NCBI RefSeq assembly: GCF_020329505.1
Contig: NZ_JAGKJJ010000002.1
Coordinates: forward strand, 372,001 to 436,000
Length of the DNA stretch: 64,000 nt
Source of the DNA: Bradyrhizobium semiaridum
GTDB lineage: Bacteria > Pseudomonadota > Alphaproteobacteria > Rhizobiales > Xanthobacteraceae
Direction: 5' to 3'
Positions 43,713-54,266 of this stretch are shown here, piece after piece. Each line of letters opens with the position of its first letter. Within the stretch, counting starts at the first letter, position 1. The translations under genes and the position numbers were made by a program. Below the pieces are notes generated by a model, which was not told the DNA's origin, did no database searches, and saw nothing but the letters and a program-made list of their open reading frames with translations.

Positions 43713-44708
43713 ATGCGATCAATCACTGCTGTCATTGCCGCGCTGGCTTGGACCGTATCGGCCATGGCGCCGGCGGCCGCCGCCGACAAGGTCGTGCTGA
43801 TGCTGAACTGGTACGTCTATGGCGAGCACGCGCCGTTCTATTACGGCAAGGCCAAGGGCATCTACGCCGCCGAAGGCATCGACCTCGAGATCCAGGAGGG
43901 CCGCGGCTCGGCCGCGACCACGCAGGCAGTGGCCGCCAAGACCGCCGATTTCGGCTACGTCGACGTGCCCACCATGATGCGCGCCGCGGTGAAGGGGGCG
44001 CCCGTGATCGCGACCGGCGTGCTGCTGCAGACCAGCCCGATGTCGGCGATGGGCTTTGTCGACAAGAACATCAGGAAGCCCGAGGACATCAGGGGCAAGA
44101 CGGTGGCGATCACGCCGGCTGACTCGATGACGCAGATCTGGCCGCTGTTCCTGAAGAAGACCGGCCTGAAGGAGAGCGACTTCCACACCGTCGCCGGCGA
44201 CGGCCAGACCAAGCTCAACGCCGTGATCAACGGCCAGGCCGATCTCCTGCTCGGCTACGTCATGGACCAGTCGATGAAGATCAAGGACGCCACCGGCAAG
44301 GACGTCTATCCGATCAAGTTCGCAGACTACGGCATCCACATGGTGTCATCAGGCATCATCGCGAACTCCAACTATGTGAAGGCCAATGCCGACCTGGTCC
44401 GCCGCTTCATGTCGGCAACGACCAAGGCGGTGGAAGCCGCCGAGAAGGAGCCGAAGGCCGCGGCGCAGTCGATCCTCGACGCCAACCCGAAGGGCGGCAA
44501 GATCGATACGCTGACGCAGGGCTTCGAGCTGACGATCCCGCTCTATCGCACGCCCGAGACCAAGGACAAGCGGCCGTTCCAGGTCACCGACGAGAACATG
44601 ACCGACTCGGTGAACCTGATGGTCGAATATGGCGGCCTCGACGCCAAAGCCAAGGACAATCCGAAGGCGTTCTACACCAACGATTATCTGCCGAAGGGTG
44701 GTTCGTGA
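43713..44708 (+). CDS. ABC transporter substrate-binding protein (NMT1/THI5 type)
   Basis: A 331-residue periplasmic protein with a signal peptide (1-24, ending APAAAA). The mature start DKVVLMLNWYVYGEHAPFYYGKAKGIYAAEGIDLEIQEG is the NMT1/SsuA-like fold and typical of pyrimidine-precursor or aromatic-acid binders. The phrase MLNWYVYGEHAPFYYGKAKG suggests an aromatic or heterocyclic ligand box. Partners are the permease upstream and ATPase 25 bp downstream. Confidence 0.9.
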   Translation: MRSITAVIAALAWTVSAMAPAAAADKVVLMLNWYVYGEHAPFYYGKAKGIYAAEGIDLEIQEGRGSAATTQAVAAKTADFGYVDVPTMMRAAVKGAPVIATGVLLQTSPMSAMGFVDKNIRKPEDIRGKTVAITPADSMTQIWPLFLKKTGLKESDFHTVAGDGQTKLNAVINGQADLLLGYVMDQSMKIKDATGKDVYPIKFADYGIHMVSSGIIANSNYVKANADLVRRFMSATTKAVEAAEKEPKAAAQSILDANPKGGKIDTLTQGFELTIPLYRTPETKDKRPFQVTDENMTDSVNLMVEYGGLDAKAKDNPKAFYTNDYLPKGGS

Positions 44709-44733
44709 CGCATCAACGGGAGAGGGAGCTGCG

Positions 44734-45582
44734 ATGAACGCTGCTACGAAACCAGCTCACGTCAGCCAACCCGCCGCGCATCTGCGCCTGGTGTCGGACC
44801 GCGCCGGCAGCGCCGCGCCGGGCATCACACTGTCCGGCGTGTCGAAGACCTACCGGTCGCGCGACGGCGACGTGCCGTCGCTGCGGCCGCTGGACTTCAC
44901 CATCAATGACGGCGAGTTCTTCGTCGTGGTCGGCCCGTCCGGCTGCGGCAAGTCCACCCTGCTCAAGATGATCTCGGGCCTGTTGCCGCCGACCACGGGC
45001 GAGGTGCTGATCGACGGCGACAAGGTGACCAGGCCGCACGGCAATGTCGGCATCGTGTTCCAGAACGCGCTGCTGCTGCCATGGCGCAACATCCTCTCCA
45101 ACGTGATGCTGCCGATCGACATGAAGCAGCTGCCGCGGGACAAGTATCTGGCGCGTGCCAAGGAGCTGCTCAAGCTGGTCGGGCTCGAGGGTTTTGAGAA
45201 GAAGCTGCCCTGGCAGCTCTCGGGCGGCATGCAGCAACGCGCTTCAATCTGCCGCGCGCTGGTGCACGATCCCAAGATCATGCTGATGGACGAGCCGTTC
45301 GGCGCGCTGGATGCCATGACGCGCGAGCGCATGAATGTCGAGCTGATGCGGATCCAGCGCGAGACCGGCAAGACGGTGCTCCTGATCACGCATTCGATTC
45401 CGGAAGCCGTGTTCCTCGCCGACCGCGTGCTCGTGATGACCGAGCGGCCCGGTGCGATCGCTGCGATCTACGACGTGCCGCTGCCGCGGCCGCGTTCGCT
45501 GGATTCGATGTCGGATCCCGTCTTCACCGAACTGGTGCAGCGGATCCGAAAACACTTCTTCACGCAGGGAACGCTGGACTAG
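44734..45582 (+). CDS. ABC transporter ATPase (SsuB/TauB type)
   Basis: A 282-residue ATPase. Walker A is GPSGCGKST, the signature LSGGMQQRASICRAL and Walker B IMLMDEPFGALD, with H-loop ITHSIPEAV. The first 25 residues before the domain are unconserved. The ATG at 44734 is chosen because the frame upstream overlaps the binding-protein gene. The next gene starts 12 bp after the stop, so transport and catabolism are one unit. Confidence 0.92.
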   Translation: MNAATKPAHVSQPAAHLRLVSDRAGSAAPGITLSGVSKTYRSRDGDVPSLRPLDFTINDGEFFVVVGPSGCGKSTLLKMISGLLPPTTGEVLIDGDKVTRPHGNVGIVFQNALLLPWRNILSNVMLPIDMKQLPRDKYLARAKELLKLVGLEGFEKKLPWQLSGGMQQRASICRALVHDPKIMLMDEPFGALDAMTRERMNVELMRIQRETGKTVLLITHSIPEAVFLADRVLVMTERPGAIAAIYDVPLPRPRSLDSMSDPVFTELVQRIRKHFFTQGTLD

Positions 45583-45594
45583 GCCAGAGCTTCG

Positions 45595-47001
45595 ATGCCG
45601 CTTCGCCTCGCTGTCAGGGATATCACCTTCTTCGAACGACCGGTGCCGTTTGCCCGTCCGTTCCGCTTTGGCGCCGTCACGATCAGTGCGTCGACGCAGC
45701 TGTTCGTGCGGGTCGAGATCGAAGTCGAAGGCAGCGGGCGCGCCGTCGGCGTCACCGCCGAAATGCTGGCGGCGAAATGGTTCGACAAGCGGCCGCATCT
45801 GACGCCGGAGCAGACCGTCGACGAGCTCCGCCGGTCGCTCGCCATCGCGCGCGAACTGTATCTTTCGAATCCAGACCTCGATACCGCGTTCGGCCTGCAC
45901 GCCAGATGCATCGGTGCGCACGTCGCAGCCTGCGCCGCGGAGGATATCCCGCCGCTCGTCGCGGCGCTTGGCCCAGCGGAAATCGACAAGGCTATCCTGG
46001 ACGCGGCCCTCCGCTCAGCCGGTGTGAGCTTCTTCGACGGCATGGCCGCGAACATCGCAGGTGTCGATGCGCGGCTGTCGCCTGATCTCGACGACATCGC
46101 CGTGTCGCGGTTCCTTGCCGCGCGCGAGCCGCTCGGTCGCGTTGCGATCCGGCACACCGTCGGCATGGACGACAGGATCGAGGGTGAAGGCGGTGTCGCC
46201 GACCTCCGAGAGAATGCCGGCGCGCGTTATTTCAAGCTCAAGTTGAACGGCGATCCGGCGCATGACGCGGCGCGACTGGCGCGGATCGGCAAGGAGCTCG
46301 CGACGCTGGCATACCCGGTCAAGGTCACGCTCGATGCCAATGAGCAGTATGCCGACTTGGCGACGCTGAAGGCATTGGTCGACCAGCTCGATCATGACGC
46401 GACGTTGGCGCCGATCGCGGCAAATCTGCTTTACATCGAACAGCCGATGCCTCGCGAGGTTACGAAGGCCTCGCCGCTCGGGGCATTGTCCGCGCGCAGC
46501 TTCATCATCGATGAGGCCGACGATTCCTACGACGCATTCCCGGCGGCCCGGGCGCTCGGCTATCGCGGCATCTCCTCGAAATCGTGCAAGGGTATCTACA
46601 AGTCGATCATCAACGCCGCGCGCGCCGCGGTGTGGAGCGCAGCGGGCGATTCGTATTTCATCAGCGGCGAGGACCTGACCTGCCAGACCGGGCTTGCCGT
46701 GCAGCAGGATCTTGCGCTCGGCGCGCTGATCGGCGTCACCCATGCCGAGCGCAACGGGCACCATTATGTCGACGGTTTTGCCGAGACGCCGGCCGACGAG
46801 GCCGATGCCTTCCTTGCCGCGCATCCCGATCTCTACAGGCGCGACGGCGCAAAAGTCCGCCTCGCGATCCATGACGGCGATCTCCTGACCGGATCAATCG
46901 CCGCCGCCCCCGGCTTTGCCAGTTCGGTCCATCCGGACTGGTCCGCCATGCAGCCGCTGAAGCGGCCCACCTCACGCCTTTTGCAGGAGCAGACACTATG
47001 A
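45595..47001 (+). CDS. Enolase-superfamily protein (MLE/MR-like)
   Basis: A 468-residue protein with enolase-superfamily barrel residues: K214xK216 (FKLKLN), metal ligands D247 (DANEQ), E282 (IEQP) and D306/E307 (DEADD), and K329 (SSKSCKG). This KxK...D-E-D...K arrangement is that of the muconate-lactonising subgroup, which includes racemases, epimerases and dehydratases. It is longer than typical members (about 370-400) and the first 60 residues differ. Its stop overlaps the next start (ATGA). I do not recognise a named function. A sugar-acid dehydratase or epimerase role would fit the neighbours. Confidence 0.75.
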   Translation: MPLRLAVRDITFFERPVPFARPFRFGAVTISASTQLFVRVEIEVEGSGRAVGVTAEMLAAKWFDKRPHLTPEQTVDELRRSLAIARELYLSNPDLDTAFGLHARCIGAHVAACAAEDIPPLVAALGPAEIDKAILDAALRSAGVSFFDGMAANIAGVDARLSPDLDDIAVSRFLAAREPLGRVAIRHTVGMDDRIEGEGGVADLRENAGARYFKLKLNGDPAHDAARLARIGKELATLAYPVKVTLDANEQYADLATLKALVDQLDHDATLAPIAANLLYIEQPMPREVTKASPLGALSARSFIIDEADDSYDAFPAARALGYRGISSKSCKGIYKSIINAARAAVWSAAGDSYFISGEDLTCQTGLAVQQDLALGALIGVTHAERNGHHYVDGFAETPADEADAFLAAHPDLYRRDGAKVRLAIHDGDLLTGSIAAAPGFASSVHPDWSAMQPLKRPTSRLLQEQTL

Positions 47002-48149
47002 CCACCAAACGCCTCGGCCTGATCATGAACGGCGTTACCGGCCGGATGGGGCTCAACCAGCATCTGATCCGCTCGATCGTCGCGATCCGCGAGCAGGGCG
47101 GCGTACTGCTGTCGAACGGCGACCGCATCATGCCCGATCCGATCCTGGTCGGCCGCGATGCCGAGAAGGTCGCGGCGCTGGCCAAGCGGTTCAACATCGA
47201 ACGTCACACCACCGATCTCGACCGCGCGCTGGCGGACAAGGCCGATACCGTGTTCTTCGACGCCGCCACCACGCAGGCGCGGCCGTCGCTGCTCACCAAG
47301 GCGATCAACGCCGGCAAGCATGTCTACTGCGAGAAGCCGATCGCGACCAACCTGGAAGAGGCGGTCGCGGTGGTCAAACTCGCCAATGCAAAGGGCCTCA
47401 AGCACGGTACGGTCCAGGACAAGCTGTTCCTGCCCGGCCTGAAGAAGCTCGCCTTCTTGCGCGATTCCGGTTTCTTCGGCCGCATGCTCTCGGTCCGCGG
47501 CGAGTTCGGCTACTGGGTGTTCGAGGGCGGCTGGCAGGAGGCGCAGCGCCCGTCGTGGAACTACCGCAGCGAGGACGGCGGCGGCATCATCCTCGACATG
47601 GTCTGCCACTGGCGCTACGTGCTCGACAATCTCTTTGGCGAGGTCGAGAGCGTGGTGTGCATCGGGACGACCGACATCCCGGAGCGCTATGACGAGAAGG
47701 GCAAGAAGTACCAGGCGACGGCAGATGATTCCGCCTATGCGACTTTCAAGCTCAAGGGCGGCGTGATCGCCCACATCAACATGAGCTGGGTGACACGGGT
47801 CTATCGCGACGACCTCGTGACTTTCCAGGTCGACGGCACCCACGGTTCCGCGGTCGCGGGCCTCACCGACTGCATGATCCAGGCGCGCCAGGCGACGCCG
47901 CGGCCGGTGTGGAACCCGGACGAGAAGCGGTTGCACGATTTCTACGCCGACTGGCAGAAGCTGCCGGAAAACGTCGTCTACGACAATGGCTTCAAGGAGC
48001 AGTGGGAAATGTTCATCCGCCACGTCTGTGAGGATGCGCCCTACAAGCACACGCTGCTGGAAGGCGCCAAGGGCGTACAACTCGCCGAGTGTGCGCTGAA
48101 GAGCTGGAAGGAGCGGCGCTGGATCGACGTCGCGCCGATCGTGGTCTGA
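46998..48149 (+). CDS. Gfo/Idh/MocA-family dehydrogenase
   Basis: A 383-residue NAD(P)-dependent oxidoreductase with an N-terminal Rossmann motif (MNGVTGRMG, 10-18) and the family's lysine motif CEKPIATN. The C-terminal domain contains DMVCHWRYVLDNLFGEVESVV, with a His/Asp pair in the usual catalytic area. Four-base overlap with the enolase-superfamily gene. Members oxidise sugars, inositols or amino sugars at a ring hydroxyl. Confidence 0.88.
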   Translation: MTTKRLGLIMNGVTGRMGLNQHLIRSIVAIREQGGVLLSNGDRIMPDPILVGRDAEKVAALAKRFNIERHTTDLDRALADKADTVFFDAATTQARPSLLTKAINAGKHVYCEKPIATNLEEAVAVVKLANAKGLKHGTVQDKLFLPGLKKLAFLRDSGFFGRMLSVRGEFGYWVFEGGWQEAQRPSWNYRSEDGGGIILDMVCHWRYVLDNLFGEVESVVCIGTTDIPERYDEKGKKYQATADDSAYATFKLKGGVIAHINMSWVTRVYRDDLVTFQVDGTHGSAVAGLTDCMIQARQATPRPVWNPDEKRLHDFYADWQKLPENVVYDNGFKEQWEMFIRHVCEDAPYKHTLLEGAKGVQLAECALKSWKERRWIDVAPIVV

Positions 48150-48164
48150 ACAAGGGCCGTTGTC

Positions 48165-49358
48165 ATGAACAAGACAGTCCTGCCGATGTCCTCATTGTCC
48201 TTGAAGCTGCCGACCGCTGATGGCGGCATCGAGACCTATCGTCTCGCCGCGTCGCGGACCTTTCCGGCGAAGCTCGAGGGCACGCTGAACCGCGTCGCCT
48301 TCTCGGCGGCGCATGTGGTCGCCGATCCGCGTGCCGACGTCGACCCGTGGCTGACGGCCGCGATCGACTGGGACCGGACCATTGCGTTCCGCGAGCATGT
48401 CTGGGATCTCGGCCTTGGAGTCGCCGAAGCGATGGACACCGCGCAGCGCGGCATGGGGCTGGATTGGACGACCTCGCTGGAATTGATCCAGCGCTCGGTC
48501 AGGGCGGCGAAGGCCAGGGGCAACGCACTGGTGTTCTCCGGTGCCGGCACCGATCATCTCGCTGTCGAGAACGCAAAATCGATCGACGACGTGGTCCGCG
48601 CCTATGAGGAGCAGATCGCCGCAGTCGAAAAAGCCGGCGGCCGCATCATCCTGATGGCCTCGCGCGCGCTGGCAAAACTCGGCAGCAGCGCCGAGGATTA
48701 TGCCAGGGTCTATGATCGCGTGCTGTCGCAGGTGCGCGAACCCGTGATCATCCACTGGCTCGGCGACATGTTCGATCCGGCGCTGTCGGGCTATTGGGGC
48801 ACGGCCGATCTCGACAAGGCGATGGACACGGCGGTCGCAATCATCAACGCCAACGCGGCCAAGGTCGACGGCGTCAAGGTATCGCTGCTCGACAAGCAGC
48901 GCGAGATCGACATGCGGCGTCGGTTCGATGCGCGGGTGAAGATGTATACCGGCGACGACTTCAACTATGCCGAATTGATCGCCGGCGACGACAAGGGATT
49001 TTCCCACGCGCTGCTCGGCATCTTCGATGCGATCGCGCCTGCCGCGTCCTACGCGCTGTCGCGGCTGGCGGCTGGCGACGAGGCCGGCTTCCACGACGTC
49101 TTGGGTCCGACGGTGCCGCTGTCGCGCCACATCTTCAAGGCGCCGACGCGGTTCTACAAGACCGGCATCGTGTTCATGGCCTACCTCAACGGCCACCAGG
49201 ATCATTTCACGATGGTCGGCGGACAGGAGAGCGCGCGCTCGACGTTGCATCTCGCCGAGCTGTTCCGGCTCGCCGACAAGGCCGGGCTGCTCGCCAATCC
49301 GGAACTGGCGACGCGCCGGATGGCGACGATCCTCGCGACGCGCGGCATTGAACCCTGA
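48165..49358 (+). CDS. DUF993 (dihydrodipicolinate-synthase-like) protein
   Basis: A 397-residue TIM-barrel protein of the DUF993 type, related to DHDPS/NAL aldolases. A lysine in DGVKVSLLD (K238) is in the position of the Schiff-base lysine. The sequence GTDHLAVENAKSIDDVVRAYEEQIAAVEKAGGRIILMASRALAK shows the usual barrel core. Its substrate is not known to me. Between a Gfo/Idh/MocA dehydrogenase and a sugar isomerase-like protein it probably cleaves or forms a C-C bond in a keto-sugar acid. One-base overlap with the next gene (TGATG). Confidence 0.8.
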   Translation: MNKTVLPMSSLSLKLPTADGGIETYRLAASRTFPAKLEGTLNRVAFSAAHVVADPRADVDPWLTAAIDWDRTIAFREHVWDLGLGVAEAMDTAQRGMGLDWTTSLELIQRSVRAAKARGNALVFSGAGTDHLAVENAKSIDDVVRAYEEQIAAVEKAGGRIILMASRALAKLGSSAEDYARVYDRVLSQVREPVIIHWLGDMFDPALSGYWGTADLDKAMDTAVAIINANAAKVDGVKVSLLDKQREIDMRRRFDARVKMYTGDDFNYAELIAGDDKGFSHALLGIFDAIAPAASYALSRLAAGDEAGFHDVLGPTVPLSRHIFKAPTRFYKTGIVFMAYLNGHQDHFTMVGGQESARSTLHLAELFRLADKAGLLANPELATRRMATILATRGIEP

Positions 49359-50221
49359 TGCGCGATTTTTCCGGTGACCATCGCTGGCTCTCGCTGAATA
49401 CGGCGACGGTCCGCAAGCAGGGCGATCTCCTTGCCATCATCGACGCCTGCGCGCGTCACGGCATCCGCGCCATCGATCCCTGGCGCGACCAGGTCGCCGC
49501 CGTCGGCCTCGAGCGTGCGGTGCGTGCGGTGAAGGACGCCGGGCTCGATTTGTCGGGCTATTGCCGCGGCGGCATGTTCCCGGCTGATCACGCGCATCGC
49601 ATGGAGGCGCGCGACGACAACCGCCGCGCGATCGACGAGGCCGCCGCGCTCGGCGCGTCCTGCATCGTGCTGGTGGTCGGCGGCCTGCCGCAATATTCGC
49701 GGCCGGGCAGCGCGGCGTCCAAGGACATCGCGGTGGCGCGGAACCAGGTGCATGACGGCATCGCCGAGATGCTGGACTATGCAAAGCAGGCAAAGCTGCC
49801 GCTCGCGATCGAGCCGCTGCATCCGGCCTATGCCGCCGATCGCGCCTGCGTCAACACGACGAAACACGCGCTCGACATCTGCGATGCGCTCGATCCCGGC
49901 CGCAGCGGTGCGCTCGGCGTCGCGCTCGACGTCTATCACATCTGGTGGGATCCCGAGCTGATGAGCCAGATCGCGCGGGCCGGCAAGGATCGCCTGCTCG
50001 CCTTCCATGTCTGCGACTGGCTGGTACCGACCAAGGACATCCTCAACGACCGCGGCATGATGGGCGACGGCGTGATCGACATCAGGTCGGTGCGCGCGGC
50101 GGTCGAAGCGCAGGGCTTTGCCGGCTATTCGGAGATCGAGATCTTTTCCAACGACTGGTGGAGCCGGCCGATCGACGAGGTGATGCGGACCTGCATCGAG
50201 CGGCACCGCACGGTAGTCTGA
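49358..50221 (+). CDS. Sugar-phosphate isomerase/epimerase family protein
   Basis: A 287-residue AP_endonuc_2/xylose-isomerase-like TIM barrel. Metal-site residues expected of the family are visible: Glu in AIEPLHP, Asp/His in ALDVYHIWWDPEL, His in LLAFHVCDWLVP and Glu in GYSEIEIFS. It overlaps the DUF993 gene by one base, showing tight coupling. Members isomerise keto-sugars, inosose derivatives or dehydrate 3-keto-sugars. It probably acts on the product of the dehydrogenase. Confidence 0.87.
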   Translation: MRDFSGDHRWLSLNTATVRKQGDLLAIIDACARHGIRAIDPWRDQVAAVGLERAVRAVKDAGLDLSGYCRGGMFPADHAHRMEARDDNRRAIDEAAALGASCIVLVVGGLPQYSRPGSAASKDIAVARNQVHDGIAEMLDYAKQAKLPLAIEPLHPAYAADRACVNTTKHALDICDALDPGRSGALGVALDVYHIWWDPELMSQIARAGKDRLLAFHVCDWLVPTKDILNDRGMMGDGVIDIRSVRAAVEAQGFAGYSEIEIFSNDWWSRPIDEVMRTCIERHRTVV

Positions 50222-50347
50222 CCGCCAGGTGGCCTGACTTCCAAATCCCGTTCGGTGGACAAGGCGAGGCGTGCCCGTTATTTCGGGGCGCGGCGGTGCG
50301 TACGGAAGGAAAGCCGTCGCACGGCGCCGCCCGGATCGGAGCACGAG

Positions 50348-51493
50348 ATGCGTTTGAGCGATTGCTATAATTTCCATGATTTCCGCGAGCTGGCACGGCG
50401 GCGGCTGCCGGGACCGATCTACAATTACATCGACGGCGGCGCGGACGACGAGGCGACGTTGCGGCAGAACACCGCGAGTTTCGAGCGCTGCGATCTGGTG
50501 CCCAACGTCCTGCGCGGCGTGGAGAAGGTCGATCTCTCGGTCACCGTGATGGGGCAGAAGCTGGCGACGCCGTTCTACTGCTCGCCGACGGCGTTGCAGC
50601 GGCTGTTTCACCATCAGGGCGAACGGGCGGTCGCTGCCGCGGCGGCGAAATTCGGCACGATGTTCGGCGTCTCCTCGCTCGGCACCACCAGCCTTGAGGA
50701 ATTGCGCAAGGCGCACGACACGCCGCAGGTCTACCAGTTCTACTTTCACCGGGATCGCGGCCTGAACTCGGCGATGATGCAGCGCGCCAAGCAGGCCGGC
50801 GTCAACGTGATGATGCTGACCGTCGACAGCATCACCGGCGGCAACCGCGAGCGCGATCTGCGCACCGGGTTTTCGATTCCCTTCCGCCTGACGCTCGGCG
50901 GCATGCTGCAATTCGCCATCAAGCCGGCATGGGCGATCAACTACCTGACCCATGAAAGTTTCAAGCTGCCGCAGCTCGACGAGCATGTCGACATGAGCGG
51001 CGGCGCGATGTCGATCGGCCGCTATTTCACCGAGATGCTCGATCCCGCGATGACCTGGGACGACGTCGCCGGCATGGTCCGGCAGTGGAACGAGCAGTTC
51101 TGCCTGAAGGGCATCATGTCGGTCGAGGATGCCAAACGTGCCGTCGAGATCGGCTGCACCGGCATCATCCTGTCCAACCATGGCGGCCGGCAGCTCGACG
51201 GCTCCCGCGCGGCGTTCGATCAACTGGCCGAGATCGTCGATGCGGTCGGCGACCGGATCGACGTGATGATGGACGGCGGCATCAAGCGCGGCAGCCACGT
51301 GCTGAAGGCGCTGTCGTTGGGCGCCAAGGCGGTCGGTCTCGGACGCTTCTATCTGTATCCGCTGGCCTCGGCCGGCCAGGCTGGGGTCGAGCGCGCGCTC
51401 GGTCTGATGCAGGCGGAACTGGTGCGGGACATGCGGCTGATGGGCTGCTCCTCGATCAGCCAGCTCTCGCGCGCGAACCTACGCTTCAGATAA
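50348..51493 (+). CDS. FMN-dependent alpha-hydroxy-acid dehydrogenase (LldD-like)
   Basis: A 381-residue TIM-barrel flavoenzyme. It has YIDGGADDEATL near the N-terminus, the substrate-tyrosine block YQFYFHRDRGLN, and ILSNHGGRQLDG with the catalytic His. The class oxidises L-lactate, glycolate, mandelate or similar acids, and the C-terminal SNHGGRQ / GGIKRGSHVLKALSLGAKAVGLGR motifs are canonical. It follows the isomerase gene by 126 bp and may belong to the same pathway or be separate. The ATG at 50348 follows GGAGCACGAG. Confidence 0.88.
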   Translation: MRLSDCYNFHDFRELARRRLPGPIYNYIDGGADDEATLRQNTASFERCDLVPNVLRGVEKVDLSVTVMGQKLATPFYCSPTALQRLFHHQGERAVAAAAAKFGTMFGVSSLGTTSLEELRKAHDTPQVYQFYFHRDRGLNSAMMQRAKQAGVNVMMLTVDSITGGNRERDLRTGFSIPFRLTLGGMLQFAIKPAWAINYLTHESFKLPQLDEHVDMSGGAMSIGRYFTEMLDPAMTWDDVAGMVRQWNEQFCLKGIMSVEDAKRAVEIGCTGIILSNHGGRQLDGSRAAFDQLAEIVDAVGDRIDVMMDGGIKRGSHVLKALSLGAKAVGLGRFYLYPLASAGQAGVERALGLMQAELVRDMRLMGCSSISQLSRANLRFR

Positions 51494-51507
51494 GGCCTGT
51501 CCCATCG

Positions 51508-52722
<1,215 letters not shown>

Positions 52723-52833
52723 CCTGCGTCACTCCCGCGATCGCGCCAGATTACATCAATGCGCGCCTGCAGCTGATTTGGACATCAGTTCCTCCACAGG
52801 GAAGTGGGGTCGCCGGCCAATTCGCGGAAATTC

Positions 52834-54057
52834 TCACGCCTCGCGCCGGCAGGACACGCTGAGGAAGCCGCGGAAGCGCACGCGGCCGCCACGCACCGGC
52901 GCGCCGTCCAGCGCGTAGTTCGGGAAGCGGGCAAGGAAGCGCGAGATCGCGATCGCGCCTTCGAGGCGGGCCAGCGCCATCCCGGCGCATTGATGCGCGC
53001 CGGTACCGAAGGCGAGGTGGCGGTTCGGCGTGCGCGCGACGTCGAAGGCTTCAGGGTCGGGAAATTGGGCGGGGTCGCGGTTGGCGGCGCCGATGCACAG
53101 CGTCACCAGCGTGCCCGCCGGCAACTTGGTGTCGCCGAGCTCGATGTCCTCGACGATCATGCGATTGCCGAGCTGGTTCGAGCTCTCGTAGCGCAGCATC
53201 TCTTCGACCGCGGTCCTGATCAGATCGGGCTGCGCGATCAGCCGCGCCTTCTGATCCGGATGTTCGGTCAGCGTCACCAGCCCGTTGCCGATCAGGTTGG
53301 TGGTGGTCTCGTGGCCGGCATTGAGCAGGAAGATGCAATTGTGCAGCAGTTCCTTCGCGGTCAGCCGCTCGCCATTGTCCTCGCCCTGGATCAGCCGGGT
53401 CAGCACGTCGCGCTCGGGATTGCCGGGCTTGGCGCGGCGGCGCTCGACGAGGGTTTGGAGATAGGCGAGGAAATCCTTCACTGCGTTGTTGCCGCGCTCG
53501 AACGCCTCCTTGCCGATCACAGGCTCGAGCGCACCCAAAATCGCCAAGGACCAGTCGCGCAGCGGCTCGCGCTCGTCATGCGGCACGTCGAGCAGATTGC
53601 CGATCACCTCGACAGGGATCGCGGAGGCGAAATCGCCGATCAGCTCGAAGCGCTCCTTCGCGGCGATCCGGTCGAGCAGCTGGTCCACCAGCGCGATCAG
53701 GTCGCCTTCCATGCCGGCGATCGCCCGGGGCGACAACGCGCCCATGATCAGCCGCCGCACGCGGGTGTGCGCCGGCGGATCGTTGAAGACGAGGCTCGTG
53801 GTGTGGTGCTCATACAGCAGCGAGTCGCCGTATTTCGGCAAAAACTCCTTCTTCTTGTCGGAAGAGAACGCCTTGGTGTTCTTGTAGGCGGTGACGAGGT
53901 CGTCGTAGCGGGTCAGGAAATAGCAGCCGTTGGGCAGCCGCTTGACCGGCGCGTGCTCGCGCAGCGCCCGATAGGTCGGGTAGGGGTTGGCGTAGAATTC
54001 GCCCGTCAGCTTCTCGAGGTCGAAATCGTCAGCCAGGGCGCACGCGTCTCCGTTCAT
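52834..54057 (-). CDS. Cytochrome P450
   Basis: A 407-residue soluble class I P450. The I-helix is LLNAGHETTTN with His in the usual Asp/Glu-neighbouring slot. The ExxR pair is in EEMLRYESSNQL, and the heme loop FGTGAHQCAG gives C357. No membrane anchor. Such enzymes need a ferredoxin and reductase; neither is adjacent, though a suitable reductase is 14 kb away. It faces the ThDP-enzyme genes across 209 bp. The substrate is unknown. The CYP107/CYP105-like feel is from general sequence style only. Confidence 0.92.
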   Translation of the reverse strand: MNGDACALADDFDLEKLTGEFYANPYPTYRALREHAPVKRLPNGCYFLTRYDDLVTAYKNTKAFSSDKKKEFLPKYGDSLLYEHHTTSLVFNDPPAHTRVRRLIMGALSPRAIAGMEGDLIALVDQLLDRIAAKERFELIGDFASAIPVEVIGNLLDVPHDEREPLRDWSLAILGALEPVIGKEAFERGNNAVKDFLAYLQTLVERRRAKPGNPERDVLTRLIQGEDNGERLTAKELLHNCIFLLNAGHETTTNLIGNGLVTLTEHPDQKARLIAQPDLIRTAVEEMLRYESSNQLGNRMIVEDIELGDTKLPAGTLVTLCIGAANRDPAQFPDPEAFDVARTPNRHLAFGTGAHQCAGMALARLEGAIAISRFLARFPNYALDGAPVRGGRVRFRGFLSVSCRREA

Positions 54058-54266
54058 GGCGGATATCCAGCCCTAATTAGTTTCATTTGCAACTATCGTA
54101 AGCCGCCCGCGGCTGTCGCGCAACAGGATTTGCGGCCGGCGCGGAACGCGCGCCGCGTCCCATCCGATGCGAGCAAATCGCAGAGCCACATGCGCTATTG
54201 CGCTTTGATGAAGCGCGCGCGCCCCTCTACAGTCGCGGCCAAACAGAACCAAGACCGGAAACGCCG

